64,000 nt of DNA from Lutjanus erythropterus (Eukaryota > Chordata > Actinopteri > Lutjaniformes > Lutjanidae). The stretch spans positions 13,000,438 to 13,064,437 of the forward strand of contig CM034600.1 of the NCBI GenBank assembly GCA_020091685.1. Reading direction: 5' to 3'. A program made the translations under genes and the position numbers. Of this stretch, positions 1 through 52,426 are shown piece by piece. Numbering within the stretch: position 1 is the first letter of the stretch; the number at the start of each line of letters is the position of its first letter. The notes under the pieces are model-generated. The model was not told the origin of the DNA and ran no database searches. It was given only the letters and a program-made list of their open reading frames with translations.

Positions 1-53
1 GGATGCAATGTACCTGAAAAACTGAACAGAATTTTATATTATTATTATTATTA

Positions 54-85
<32 letters not shown>

Positions 86-1476
86 GTTATTGAATTTTTA
101 AATTTTTTGCTCAGTTCCAAAACATCAATAAGCAGAAAACATTTGGACATTTCAGGACACTTCTGAGTGACTGCACAAGTTAAGACACAGTACTTGTTAT
201 CTTATTTTATTTGAACATTTTAAGCGATTTTTTGTTTTCTTGTTCCACGCTGACCTTCTATCAACGGGCTCCTGATCCTGAAGTTACATTGACAATAAAC
301 ACTTCAACAGAGAATAATCAGCAGTTCTCTGTCTTCAAACTGAATAGACTTTGCAACATCCAATGCAATTATTCCCTGCAAAAAATGTTCAATAATTAAA
401 TTAACAGACTCTTGTTTAAAAGTCTGTCACTAGTAATAAAACAGTAATTAACCAACTCAGTCACACTCACAGTCCTGCCTCATACAAGCACAGTCTGAGC
501 TGCTATTTTAGCATTTAGTTTATGCTGTGTAGAAATAATGTAATCTGACACATAAAAACATCATATTAGATTTTCCTTGGAGGATGGTGCAGCTTTTCTC
601 TAATATTTTGGAGTAGAAGTTAATGTTTTTGCTAGTCCCAGTCCTTGCATTGATCATTCCTCTGTAATCACACCAGCTCTTAATGGCCTCACAGCCATGA
701 ATATTAGATACACTTCCCTTCACCCCACAGGGCAAATATGATGAGCCAGCCTGACGCGGCTGTGCGGAGACAAACACAGTGCTGTATGAGTATCTGTCTG
801 GGCTTCAGAAATAAAGAAATTATACTGTGGTTTCAATATAATGCATGAAAGAAAGCAAAGATGCCTAACACACACTACACTGCAGAAAAAAACACAATCC
901 CAGTCAAGACTGCCATAATATAAAGTGTAAAAAGTCATTGTTTCTCTCTGCTGTTGCTATTTCACGCTCTGGTTTTATGTATGAAGTATGTTTTTGAGGT
1001 ATTTAATGATGCAGATTTCGTTCTGAGTGAGATTTGCCTCAACAGGAGCATAGTAATAGAGATACTGGGTTACAACCCATTATGTCTGAGAGACACAGAG
1101 AGGGAGAGAGGTGAGGGAGGGAAAGGAGGGTGTGACAGAAGCACAAGCAGAGAGCAGAGAGTCATCATCTTCACACAATTTCAAATCCAGATTCTCGACT
1201 CTCATGAATTTTCTTCACAGTGCTCCTTGTCATTGGACTGACATTATCTCTGTCTTTGAGTGTGTTGGACTCAAACCATATTTCCTGTATTTTCACGGTT
1301 GTATTTGAGGATGCTTTGACCGAGGCTGCATACATTTTCTTCTGAGAAATGTGTGAGCGGGTTGGAGTTTCCCTCCACGCTGCTAAGACGCTGACTTATT
1401 TGTGCAGACATCTACAGGGTGATAGTTTCTAAGGGAGCAGTGTGGTGTGGGTGTCTCTGACACAGAGAGAGGAGAC
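1..1476. other. Region upstream of piezo
   Basis: No exon of another gene was recognised here. The stretch holds the TTA microsatellite at its left end and presumably the 5' UTR and promoter of the piezo gene. I could not place a TATA box or transcription start with confidence. Short open frames in this region lack splice context and codon bias and look random. Confidence 0.5.
36..90. repeat. (ATT)n microsatellite
   Basis: Tandem ATT/TTA units with one ATC interruption, read directly. Confidence 0.95.
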
Positions 1477-38031
<36,555 letters not shown>

Positions 38032-38109
38032 GGCTTGATGGAGCACTACCTGTTCTTACACCGCCTGTGGACAAACTGAACTCCCATCACAAATGGACGT
38101 ATCAGAGCA

Positions 38110-38115
38110 AATAAA
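38110..38115 (+). terminator. Polyadenylation signal of piezo
   Basis: AATAAA lies 79 bases after the TAG stop and is followed by T/G-rich sequence (ttttgttcagttgagtc). This implies a very short 3' UTR, though later alternative sites are possible. Confidence 0.75.
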
Positions 38116-39361
38116 ATTTTGTTCAGTTGAGTCTTTTCATTTTTATTTCAACATGAATGCAGTTTAAATTGTGTCAAATGGAGAAACGGGGGAAACTTGA
38201 TTAAATGAACAGTACGCAGGATTTTTGTAAAAAAAAGGTACTCGGGGCGCCCCCATAGCTCAGTTGGTGGTGCTGACAGTGTTAGTCTTCTACAGCGGCC
38301 GCTGGTTCGACTCCGGCCCCCTCTCCCCTCTCTCTTCACCCCCCTTTCCTGTCATGTCTTCAGATGTCACTATAATTAAGAGGCACCCCCCCCCAAAAAA
38401 AAAAAAAATCTTTAAAAACAACATACACATAAAAACAAAACCCCTCACAATCGCCATTTATGACCCACTAGCAAAGTGTGGTGGTGTCTATCAGCAGAGT
38501 CCCTGCCCTCTGACTGTAATTTCTTATTTTCTTATTGTGTTAGGAATGCTGATCCAACCTAAAACAATATTTGACAACCTGGGAATAAGACTCAACAATT
38601 AACTATCTTTCTAGTATATTTAAAAAACATTAATTGACAAATCCTGCATATTCTACCTTTAATGATCCAGCTAGAATCAAGAACCCTGCTGAAGTGCATC
38701 TGAACAGGATTCTGAGTCCCTTTCTGACTCAGCTACTAATCTTGACCTTTGATCTTCATTGAAAGGCAAAGCAAAGGATTTTCATAGCACAGATAAGCAC
38801 TCCCAAAAAATGCAAACGGTTTTCATTATACTGTCACAAAAACACATTTCCTGTTTGATTAGAGACTGATTATAGTTGTAATACAAGCAACATTTCTTTA
38901 AACTATGTACAGGCAAAACAGAGAGAATATCAACATTTTATAATACCGAGATGGCACTGAACCCCACCACAAATTAATCTGAACTGCAGTTCAACACTTC
39001 CAGCCAGTTGTTGTATGTTTTTCAGCTTGCTGAGCAATGCATGCATTTGTAATGAACTTGGTTTCATGTTTTCATTTGTGTATAGTACACATGACATCCT
39101 ACTCCCTGACTCAGATTCTAACTGGAAAAATTCAATTCTACTGAACTCTTGATATATTTATGGAGCAACACACACACACCTCTGTAAATACCATGTTTCT
39201 GTATCTGACTATGAAGCCTACTGCACTGATTTATTTATACCAAAATAAAAATTGTTACCGACAAAAATGTCTCAGTGTCTCATTCTGCAGGGCTGTAAAA
39301 ACAGTATTCACCAACAAGGAAAGAATACAAGGAAACAAAATGTATTTCAGATATCCATCTT
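38116..39361. other. Tail-to-tail spacer between piezo and atp5f1e
   Basis: Apart from the SINE at 38244 I see no gene here. The open frames are short, AT-rich and without splice context. Confidence 0.6.
38244..38413 (+). repeat. tRNA-derived SINE, degraded copy
   Basis: The head 'ggggcgcccccatagctcagttggt' contains an RNA polymerase III A-box-like element (TAGCTCAGTTGG). The B box GGTTCGACTCC is at about 38303. The body is the C/T-rich 'cccctctctct...tttcctgtcatgtcttcag' shared with the SINE at 44861. It ends in an A-rich tail. It is a retroposon, not a functional tRNA gene: the cloverleaf stems do not pair through the length. Confidence 0.85.
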
Positions 39362-39367
39362 TTTAAT
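39362..39367 (-). terminator. Candidate polyadenylation signal of atp5f1e
   Basis: On the minus strand this reads ATTAAA, the commonest variant signal, about 155 bases beyond the stop codon. It is the best candidate I found; no AATAAA lies nearer on this strand. Confidence 0.45.
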
Positions 39368-39521
39368 TACAAATAAAAGGGAAAGAACAGCAATTTCATT
39401 CAGGTCCTAAGTCTCAACCCTGTCATCTTGGTGTCATCCATCTGTCTTTCTTCTCCACAGTGTGCAGGACAGCACAGGACCCCACAACTCAAGGAAAAAC
39501 TATCAACATCACAGTCTCACA

Positions 39522-41444
39522 TCCTGGAAGAAAAGGAGAGAAAGTGACAGAAACATTAATGGAAATATCCTCATGAAAATCATTTTGCATCCCAAAAACA
39601 ACAAAAGAATCACAGGTATCTGTGACAGCAGGTTTTAGGGTTAGTCTACTTGGACACAAACTATAAAAGAAAATGTCAAACTCTGCACAGAAGTTGTACA
39701 AAATGTTTTGTGAGCAGACACACTTGGAGTGGTGCAACATCACCACAAAATCTCAAAGGCAATGACCAGGGCACAAAAGAGCATATGCTTAGAAAAGCAG
39801 AGTCGGAAAAGAACCCCCACATCTGTTGCAACTTTCACATGGTCCCTGACATGTCTGCAAGGTGACGGCACCATCAGGTAGAGAAAGTGTGTAATGAGCA
39901 AAAGGTTGAGCTGCCTTTAGAAAACAGCAGTTTTGGATTGAACAACAAAGAGGGTGGACGCTTGGAGAATTTCACACACATCTGAATAAAATAATACATT
40001 ATTATTTAAATAATTATTATTTTATTTCATGAAAATTAGGCCAATTTTTGGTCTAATAAAAATAACCAAAATCTGCCCCTCAGATGCATGTTCAAAACTG
40101 CTGTAATCATCTCAATCAGAAAAGTCAGGCAGTAAATCCAAGTCTGTTTTGAATCATTTGGCTTGGAAAATCCTGTGAGGATGTTCAATAACTAAGGTAT
40201 ACAGGAATCTTGATTTAGAATAATGTTACCCAAGTACACTGAATGAGTGACCTTGTCTATGCTGACCAGAGACAGACTAAATACTCCTATACCGTAAACA
40301 CACATTAATCATGCCCCAACACCCCTCTGTAGTTCAAGGAGAGGCAGCTATGACATGGAGTGGTGACAGTGTGCAGGTTTTCATGTCAGTCATAGACAGT
40401 AACTGAGAAATGATTCACAAAATTTAAATGGAAATGCTAGTGTTAAAAATATTGCATGTTAAATATTATATAAAGGCAACAGTACAGCAGAATTGAGCTT
40501 AATTTGTAGTACACTATCAAAAGTGAATGCTGTACTGTATTGCCTAAGTGCTAATATTTGATTCTAAGTTTAATGATGTAACTAATATAAGGTGGAGGTA
40601 ATTTCTAACTGATTTAACTAATTCATAAACTGTTGAGTCTTTCTGGAGGCAGATACCATGTTTTGTATGCAAAATTTGCTTTTATAAAATTTAAGATGCA
40701 GGACTTTTACTTGTAAAAGTACATTCTTAACTTTGTTACTTACATTAAATTTTGTGAATGCTTCCACTGTCCGTGACTGAGAGGAAAACCTGCAGACTGT
40801 CGCTGCTGCCTCTCCTTTAAATACCCAGACCGTCAGGACCCATGACCATGATTACTTTACGTGTATGCAGTTTCTCTTCAGCGCTGGTAATTTAAAATGT
40901 TTGATGTAAACTTACATGCTGCTGGTTTGGGTTTGAGGACTTTGACGTTGGCTTCTGCGGCCTTTATTGCCTCGGTTTTGAACTGCGGCTTCATCGCAGC
41001 CCGCACCGCGCTGGCGCAGATAGCAGAGAAGCGGATGTAGCTGCAGAGAGGACACACATATGAGCAGCATGCTAAAGGGCAAGCTACATTGACATTGATC
41101 CGTCTGGAAGAGAACAGCACGACTGGTTCCTTAATAACTAATAATGTGTCTAATGCATTAATGGGAAGAATTGTGTCTAAGACGGTTTTTGGCTTAGCTA
41201 GTTGACGTAAGCGCCGTCAGTTAAACGCATGTCTATAAAAGCTAACTACAGCTAGGTTAGCTATGTGACATTAGCTCTGTGAACGGAATAACAACAAGGA
41301 ATTTGTTAAAGTGTGCAGTTCTGTTAAGAAATCCTGGTTCAAATAACGTGGTAAACACTGGCCACAAAACTAATTCTGTACATATAGCTACATTAATTTG
41401 TAAATATTTTACCTGAGGCCTGCTTGTCTCCAGTATGCGACCAT
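39522..41444 (-). CDS. atp5f1e: ATP synthase F1 subunit epsilon, mitochondrial
   Basis: Small subunit of the F1 central stalk of mitochondrial ATP synthase; it binds gamma and delta and stabilises the rotor. Exon 1 is 41413-41444 (MVAYWRQAGL plus AG). Exon 2 is 40916-41040 (SYIRFSAICASAVRAAMK to KPKPAA plus T). Exon 3 starts at 39523 and supplies GA, completing a TGA stop. The product is 52 aa; human ATP5F1E is 51 aa and has the same N-terminal ten residues and the same SYIR(Y/F)S splice context. The start ATG has A at -3 and G at +4. There is no cleavable presequence, as is known for this subunit. It is head to head with prelid3b. Very high confidence for identity; the split stop rests on the splice prediction. 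Confidence 0.95.
40530..40740. repeat. Dispersed 'GCAGGACTTTTACTTGTAA' repeat, copy 1
   Basis: 'gatgcaggacttttacttgtaaaagtac' at 40695-40722 matches, in inverted orientation, the block at 51425-51515. It lies in the last intron of atp5f1e. Confidence 0.55.
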
Positions 41445-42999
41445 CTTGCCTGTGTTGTGGCTTCAAGGACAGGTCGGATACGTGCGTGATGACATCATTT
41501 GAGATGCGCTGGTCTTTTTCTTATCCAATAAGAACAGTGCTTGATCATGATTGACAGCTTTGACCTTCGCTTCTCCCGCCCCCCTCAGACAGCAACCTTT
41601 CTCGATCTCTTACAGGTTGCAGCTAACAGTGTTTTAGTTTAGTCTATAAAATTGACAAAACTTGAGAAAAATGCTCATCACAGTTTCCCAGAGCCAAAAG
41701 AGATGTCTTGAAATGACCTCTGAAACTCGAAAACTCATCATTTACTGTCATAAATGACAAAGAAAAGCAGTTGGCGTACAGTTTATTATAATAGTTGGCA
41801 GTTAATTTTTCTCTCAATCAACCAATCGACTAATCATTGCAGCTGTAATTTAATTAATTACAAAGTAAGTCAAATGAAAATTGGAAGTGTAAATATGTTA
41901 TGTCTTATGTTATGATTTCTGGATATTTAACTTGGAGTGACTTTCATGATTTTACTGATGACATTGTTCTTACATATCTAGCTGGTTTGTTAGTATGATT
42001 ATAGGTTATGGATGGGTTTTTACTGGTGTATTAAAGGTTCTGCCAACAGAAATGGCAGTCTGAGTACATACACCTGAAGATGAAATATCAATTGTCTGAG
42101 GGGTTATACTGTGAGGGAAATTTAACTACAATTGCAGGATTTGTTGGAGAATTTGAGAACATTAGTGCCAAGCTATGATAGGTATGTTATTATATGTTAT
42201 TCTTATTATTGCATGGTTAAAGCAATAATAATAATAATAACAATCATAATAGAGAGCACTTGTTATTGTAACAATGAAGTATCATTATAAGCACTAAAGT
42301 AGAAGAGTTCCACAGATCAAAAAGTTTAAATGCAGAATAACAGTAATAAGTGAGTAGCAACAATATTTATCAAATAAATGCAGTGTGCAATATTTACCCC
42401 TGAAATGAATCAGAACAGAAGTATCAAATGAGATTATTAATCCCACAATGAAGAAATGTGCAATGAGTAAAAGGGTATAGCACAATAACAGAGGTATCAA
42501 TAAAATTCACAATATAATAATATCTAAAATGAAAGATATAATAATCAAAACGACACATTAAACACAGAAGATATAAACCAGAGGAAATAAAACAATAACA
42601 ACAATTTAAACAAGAAACTGATTCAACAGTTGAATTAACACTATCAGACTTAGGAAAATATAGACCTTTCACTGTTTGGTATGAATTGATGTTGTACCTG
42701 AGTGGAATATTGATAATGCAGTTTGTATACATTGATAAATGTCGCAGTGAATTTGTCAGTTTTGGTGTTGATTGTGAAGTCTGACAGCAGCAGGATGGAA
42801 GGACCTGCAGTGCACGGATTGTTTTAGGGGATGATGATGATGTGGATCCCAGAGTGCAGCACCTGTTTGTGCCACCAGGGGACGTGTCGCTGCTGAGGCT
42901 CCATTAAAGGTTGTCTCCTTCGGTCCCTCCCTCCTTCCTCACGGCAGTCACGCTGTCATTAGTCGCCGGCTTCCGAGCCCTGACAGAAAGCCTAATAAA
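41445..42999. promoter_or_regulatory. Shared upstream region between divergent atp5f1e and prelid3b
   Basis: The start codons are 1,555 bp apart on opposite strands. Near the atp5f1e side there is a CCAAT box (41525-41529) and a GC-box-like CCCGCCCCC (41577-41585), fitting a housekeeping promoter. Near prelid3b the sequence is C/T- and CpG-richer (42915-42980). A dispersed repeat (41633-41849) and AT-rich, otherwise featureless DNA fill the middle. Promoter function is inferred from position and these motifs only. Confidence 0.5.
41633..41849. repeat. Dispersed ATCGATTA-type repeat, copy 4
   Basis: Contains 'cacagtttcccagagccaaaagagatgtcttgaaatgacc' and ends 'aatcaaccaatcgactaatcattgcagct', the inverted head of the copy at 44317. 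Confidence 0.65.
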
Positions 43000-48207
<5,208 letters not shown>

Positions 48208-48985
48208 TCCCAGCCTTCCTCCAGCTGCTTTCTCCCCCATCATGAACCGTTGGACCTCTCAGACATTTCCTCTCACCTCACCTGCCAGCACAGCCTACTA
48301 ACCACGGCCCCACCCTTCAGCCCTACGTATGTTTGTTTGTGTCACAAATGTCATAAGAACTCGCTGTTCGTCCCTCCTCAGCAGTCCACGCCGACGAGTT
48401 TGCTACTCGCCGCTGTGTGGGCAGTGACAGGGAGCGTTGAGCTGATGACAGTTCAAAAAACAAACAGGGTTGAGTTGGACTGCACTTGAAGCTCATAGGA
48501 CTTAGTCTTGTGTTGTTAAAGCTCTTTTTAAAAAAAAAAATCACACTGTGCCTCCGCATCATCTCATCAGTTCCCTCTGTCTGTCTTTCTCCTCTTCATC
48601 ATACTTTTCATCTCTCTCTCTTTTGTTATTTCCAAATCCTACTGAACAAGTTTGGTACTGGTAACGGCTGGAATGACATCACTTTTCACTAACTTTTTCC
48701 GGATTGGCTAATCTTGCTTTGTACGACAGAACTGACAACAACAACAACAAAAAAATCTCAAAACCAAAAATGAAAAGAGGCTATAACAATGTGTAAAAGT
48801 AGCTGAAATATTGAAGCTCCAGGCTTTTTCTCTCCCCTGTCCTGTGAGATCAGGGACTCGCACTGAAAGTCTTGTGCCATCAGATGGAAGCTGTGCAGTC
48901 TTCTGAATGAGTGTGTCTAATCCAGAATAGTTGTGCATGGTGAAGACCAGCTAAGGCTTGTTATTTGTCAAAAGTCTCAAAGTAT

Positions 48986-49632
48986 TTAAAAGAATAGTTT
49001 GGATTATTTGCAGTGGGGTTGTATGAGGTACGTGTCCATATTCAGCATAGTCAAAATCACAGCAGCAGGAGTGCTGTTGGACAAATCGAAGCAATGTACT
49101 GCTGTGGACAGGGTCAACAACAAAGGGTATTTCAGTCACTTAAAAAAGGTCCACCTAAAAAAAAAAATCATTATCAGTTTAAGTGTACACTATATTTGGA
49201 ATATCGTCACCACTTTATTTTGCTATCAAACAGCCAATTTGATGGGAAACTGCCGTTGTGTAAAGCCAAAAATCAAGCCAAATTAGTAAGTTTAGAGAGA
49301 GTGATATTGGTCTTCTATATTTGTGGTTTCCTGTCATAAAAGGCTGTCTGGTGAAGTGGTGAAAATATTCCAAATATAGTGTACACATAGTGTACTGATA
49401 ATGATTTTTTTTTCTTAATTTATTTTTATTTTTGTTTTTTTTTAGTTGGCTAAATTACATTTTGTTGCTGACGCTGTCCACAGGAGTGCATTTCTTACCT
49501 TCTGTGCTGGTTCTCCTCTCTGTTTCTCCAAACTGGGGAGTGCCGACTGCCATCTACTGCAGGTAATCGATTGCTTATTGTACCCAAGTACCTCATACAA
49601 CCCCACTTTGGATAATCCAAACTGTCCCTTTT
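48986..49632. repeat. GTGGGG-type MITE, full copy 2
   Basis: The left 'taaaagaatagtttggattatttgcagtggggttgtatgaggtac' and the right 'gtacctcatacaaccccactttggataatccaaactgtcccttt' are inverted repeats of about 45 bp. The interior matches 36476-37190 ('gtgaaaatattccaaatatagtgtacac'). It is inserted in the predicted prelid3b 3' UTR. Confidence 0.85.
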
Positions 49633-50807
49633 TGGTTTATGCGGTTTGGTCTGCAAAAGATGTCAGCATGGTGAACTGGTCTTATGGTCACACTGGTCTG
49701 GCTCTGGGTACAAATGACTTGATTTCTGAATGTCTCTTGTCTTTTTTAGCCTTTTCTCTCAGACTGAGGATGTGCTGTTATAGTTAAGTGTTGCAGTATA
49801 AAAATGTATGTACTTGAATGTCTAACTTATTTCAGCATCTGTACTAAAATACACTTGTAAATGCGGAGCTGCAAACTGAGTGTGTGAGCGACTGAGTGAC
49901 ATGTTGGCATTCACGTGTTTAAGGAGCTCCACAGGGTTACGTTCAGGATCACTGGGTGTGCCAATGTTAAATGTGAAGACTGAACTGGTTTAATACCCCC
50001 GAAACACTCTCAAACTTTATTTATGATCATGAACAAACCCACTTTGTACTTCTTACTGATGGTGTTATTTATGGTATATTTGTATCGGTAAACATGGCAA
50101 AGGCTGTTAAACTGATGGATTTTAAAAGCTGTTAGCTTGTGGTGTTTTTATACTACATTTCCCAGACTCTCAGGTGCTACATGGTTGACATTTGATCAGT
50201 TTCCCTGTTCGCTTCTTTCATAAAGACCACACTGAGATGAAGGCGACATACAAAAACCCTGTAATGCTTACCCGTTCTTCCCTTTTTTTTTTCTCTTTAG
50301 TCTCTCTAGAAATTTCAATAAGGATTTTACAAAGTAAAGTTTACATTAAAGGGGTTTGTGGCATAATGAAAGCTATTTTGGTGTTACAGTATCCATTGAC
50401 GGAGGTCAGCATCACAAGTCTTCCAGGATGCTCCACAGTCAGTATCTTGCTCCACTTTCAGCTAGTTCAGTAGAACTCGATGTAGCTACAGTGTGTCGGT
50501 CTTTTTCAGTTTCCAGTTCACCTGAGCTTCTTTTTAAAAGCTTGTTCATAATTTCCTTCATGCATTGTCCAGCTCAGGATCGTTTTGTGCAAAGTCCAGT
50601 CTGCTGCCTAACTGACTGATCAGCCAGTCAGTATCCACACAGTCAGTGTCTCCTCTCATGAATGAAGTGTGAGGGTTTGTTTTTCTACGGGGAACATTTT
50701 AGGAACAGTGGCTGTAAATAGGCATATATTTATATTTTTGGTGGTGTTACATTCCAAGAATGTGAACATGTAACAGAAACTAAAGAGTGCACACTGAAAT
50801 GTTTCAA

Positions 50808-50813
50808 AATAAA
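50808..50813 (+). terminator. Polyadenylation signal of prelid3b
   Basis: AATAAA followed within 40 bases by GT-rich sequence ('ggtgctgaagtgttttgt'). Confidence 0.65.
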
Positions 50814-51424
50814 GAGATGTCATTGTTTCATGAAGATATGGTGCTGAAGTGTTTTGTAAAATGTTTTCAATTCTACTTTAACTCTTTAGTTGTTTTCTCC
50901 CAAAGCATTACTTTCAACTGACAGCATTGCTTATTTTTTATTTAGTATTCCCTCAATGTTTCTTTTCAATGTCTTTGCCTCCATGTTTTTGTGTTTCAGT
51001 CAAACTCTCATCTACTGTATATCATAGATAGAAACTTGACCAATCAGAAACAAAAACAAAACATCTAGTATACTTGACAATGCCACTAAATTACTTCTAA
51101 GTGAAAATGCAAATAAATCAAGATATTCCTATACCTGGTGGTCAGAGATTGTGTCAGGTGAAAGTTCAAATAAGTTTCAGTCAGGTCCTATGACTGTGTA
51201 GGTGAGTAAAATCCTAACCTCTATCATCATTTTGCATATTTTATTTTATATATATATACTTTGGCCCTGGTTGTGGCCCTTGGTACTGGTACTATAAACA
51301 ATGGTACAGTGTCACTGCATGTGGCAGCAAAACAATTCTCTACAATTCCTACAAACAAAACATTAATGAGAATAATTTGCAGTAATGGAAGAAGTAAAAT
51401 ATCTATTACTGACAATATCACAGT

Positions 51425-51990
51425 GTAGAAATACTCTTACAAGTAAAAACCCTGCATTCAAAATCCTCTTTAAGAAAGTATTGCCATGAAGTACCAATAG
51501 TAAAAGTACTTATTTTGCAGAATGGCCCATTTCAGAATATTATTGATGCATTAATGTGTTCATCACTTAAATGTTGCAGCTGAGTGCAGCTAATTTTAAT
51601 GACTTTATAGACTGCTGGGTAGCCTGTGAATTTCCCCTGAGGAGCAATACAGTTTTATCTTAACTTATACTACTATTACTACTACTACTAATACTAATAC
51701 TTATACTACTACTACTACTACTACTACTACTAATAATAATAATAATAATAACATTTTTCTTTATTATATTGTGTAATAATAATTTGAATCTGTGAAGAAA
51801 TTAAAGCTGTCAGATAAATGTAGTGAAGTAGTATAGTATTTCCCTCTGAAATGTAGAGGAGTAGAAGTAGAAAGCAGAAAACAGAAATACTCATAGTGCA
51901 AGTACATCATACCTAAAAATTGTGCTTAAGTGCAGTAGTTCAGTAAATGTACCTATAGTTGCATTCCATGTAAACATATGTAGAACTTAA
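51425..51990. repeat. Dispersed 'TTACAAGTAAAAACCCTGCATTC' repeat, copy 2
   Basis: Inverted relative to 40530-40740. Contains 'ctcttacaagtaaaaaccctgcattc', 'agtaaaagtacttattttgcagaatggcccatttcagaatatta' and, past the microsatellite, 'aagtgcagtagttcagtaaatgtac'. All are familiar percomorph interspersed text. Confidence 0.6.
51661..51752. repeat. (TAC)n/(TAA)n microsatellite
   Basis: Tandem TAC units passing into TAA units, inside the dispersed repeat. Confidence 0.95.
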
Positions 51991-52023
51991 GAAAAACCTT
52001 TGATGACAATGATATTTCAATCC

Positions 52024-52029
52024 TTTATT
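52024..52029 (-). terminator. Candidate polyadenylation signal of the BPI-like gene
   Basis: Minus-strand AATAAA about 400 bases beyond the TGA stop; it would give a 3' UTR of roughly 0.4 kb. Confidence 0.55.
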
Positions 52030-52426
52030 CTGTTACAATTTTTATATGAATGACACATTCATGCATTAAGAAACATTTTTAAAAAAGATCATTGTAGGTG
52101 AAGATTGAAGGCTGTACACCTCAACTTTATAAGTATTTATAAAGTTGAACTGTCGGTGAAATCACTGTTAATTTGACATGAAGGCTGTAGGTGTGTAAAT
52201 TATGAGCACCAAAATATTGATTATATGCTGCGTAGCAAGGCGTGTTAATGATTTACAGTCCAGAATCCACACTGGGGTAGATGAAGTTTTGCTTTACTAG
52301 TGCTTTGGTCATGCAGTGTCAAATCAAGACAAATTCAGTTTGTTTGCTGGTTTAAGCCTTTAAAGTCATAACTGAGACGAAAAGTATGTGTTTGATGTAC
52401 CAGAGTTAAAAAGACGAGTTTGTCTG

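Larger units (their letters stand above)
48208..50830 (+). other. prelid3b 3' UTR region
   Basis: No further exon follows the stop. The only strong AATAAA downstream is at 50808, so the whole stretch is probably 3' UTR, interrupted by the MITE at 48986-49632. Earlier polyadenylation before the MITE cannot be excluded. Confidence 0.6.
50831..52023. other. Tail-to-tail spacer between prelid3b and the BPI-like gene
   Basis: I see no gene. It contains the dispersed repeat at 51425-51990 with the embedded TAC/TAA microsatellite. Confidence 0.6.

Noticed and set aside
38244..38330. Possible tRNA gene (A and B boxes present)
   Set aside because: The acceptor and anticodon stems do not pair, and the sequence continues into a SINE body and A-tail shared with 44861-45057.
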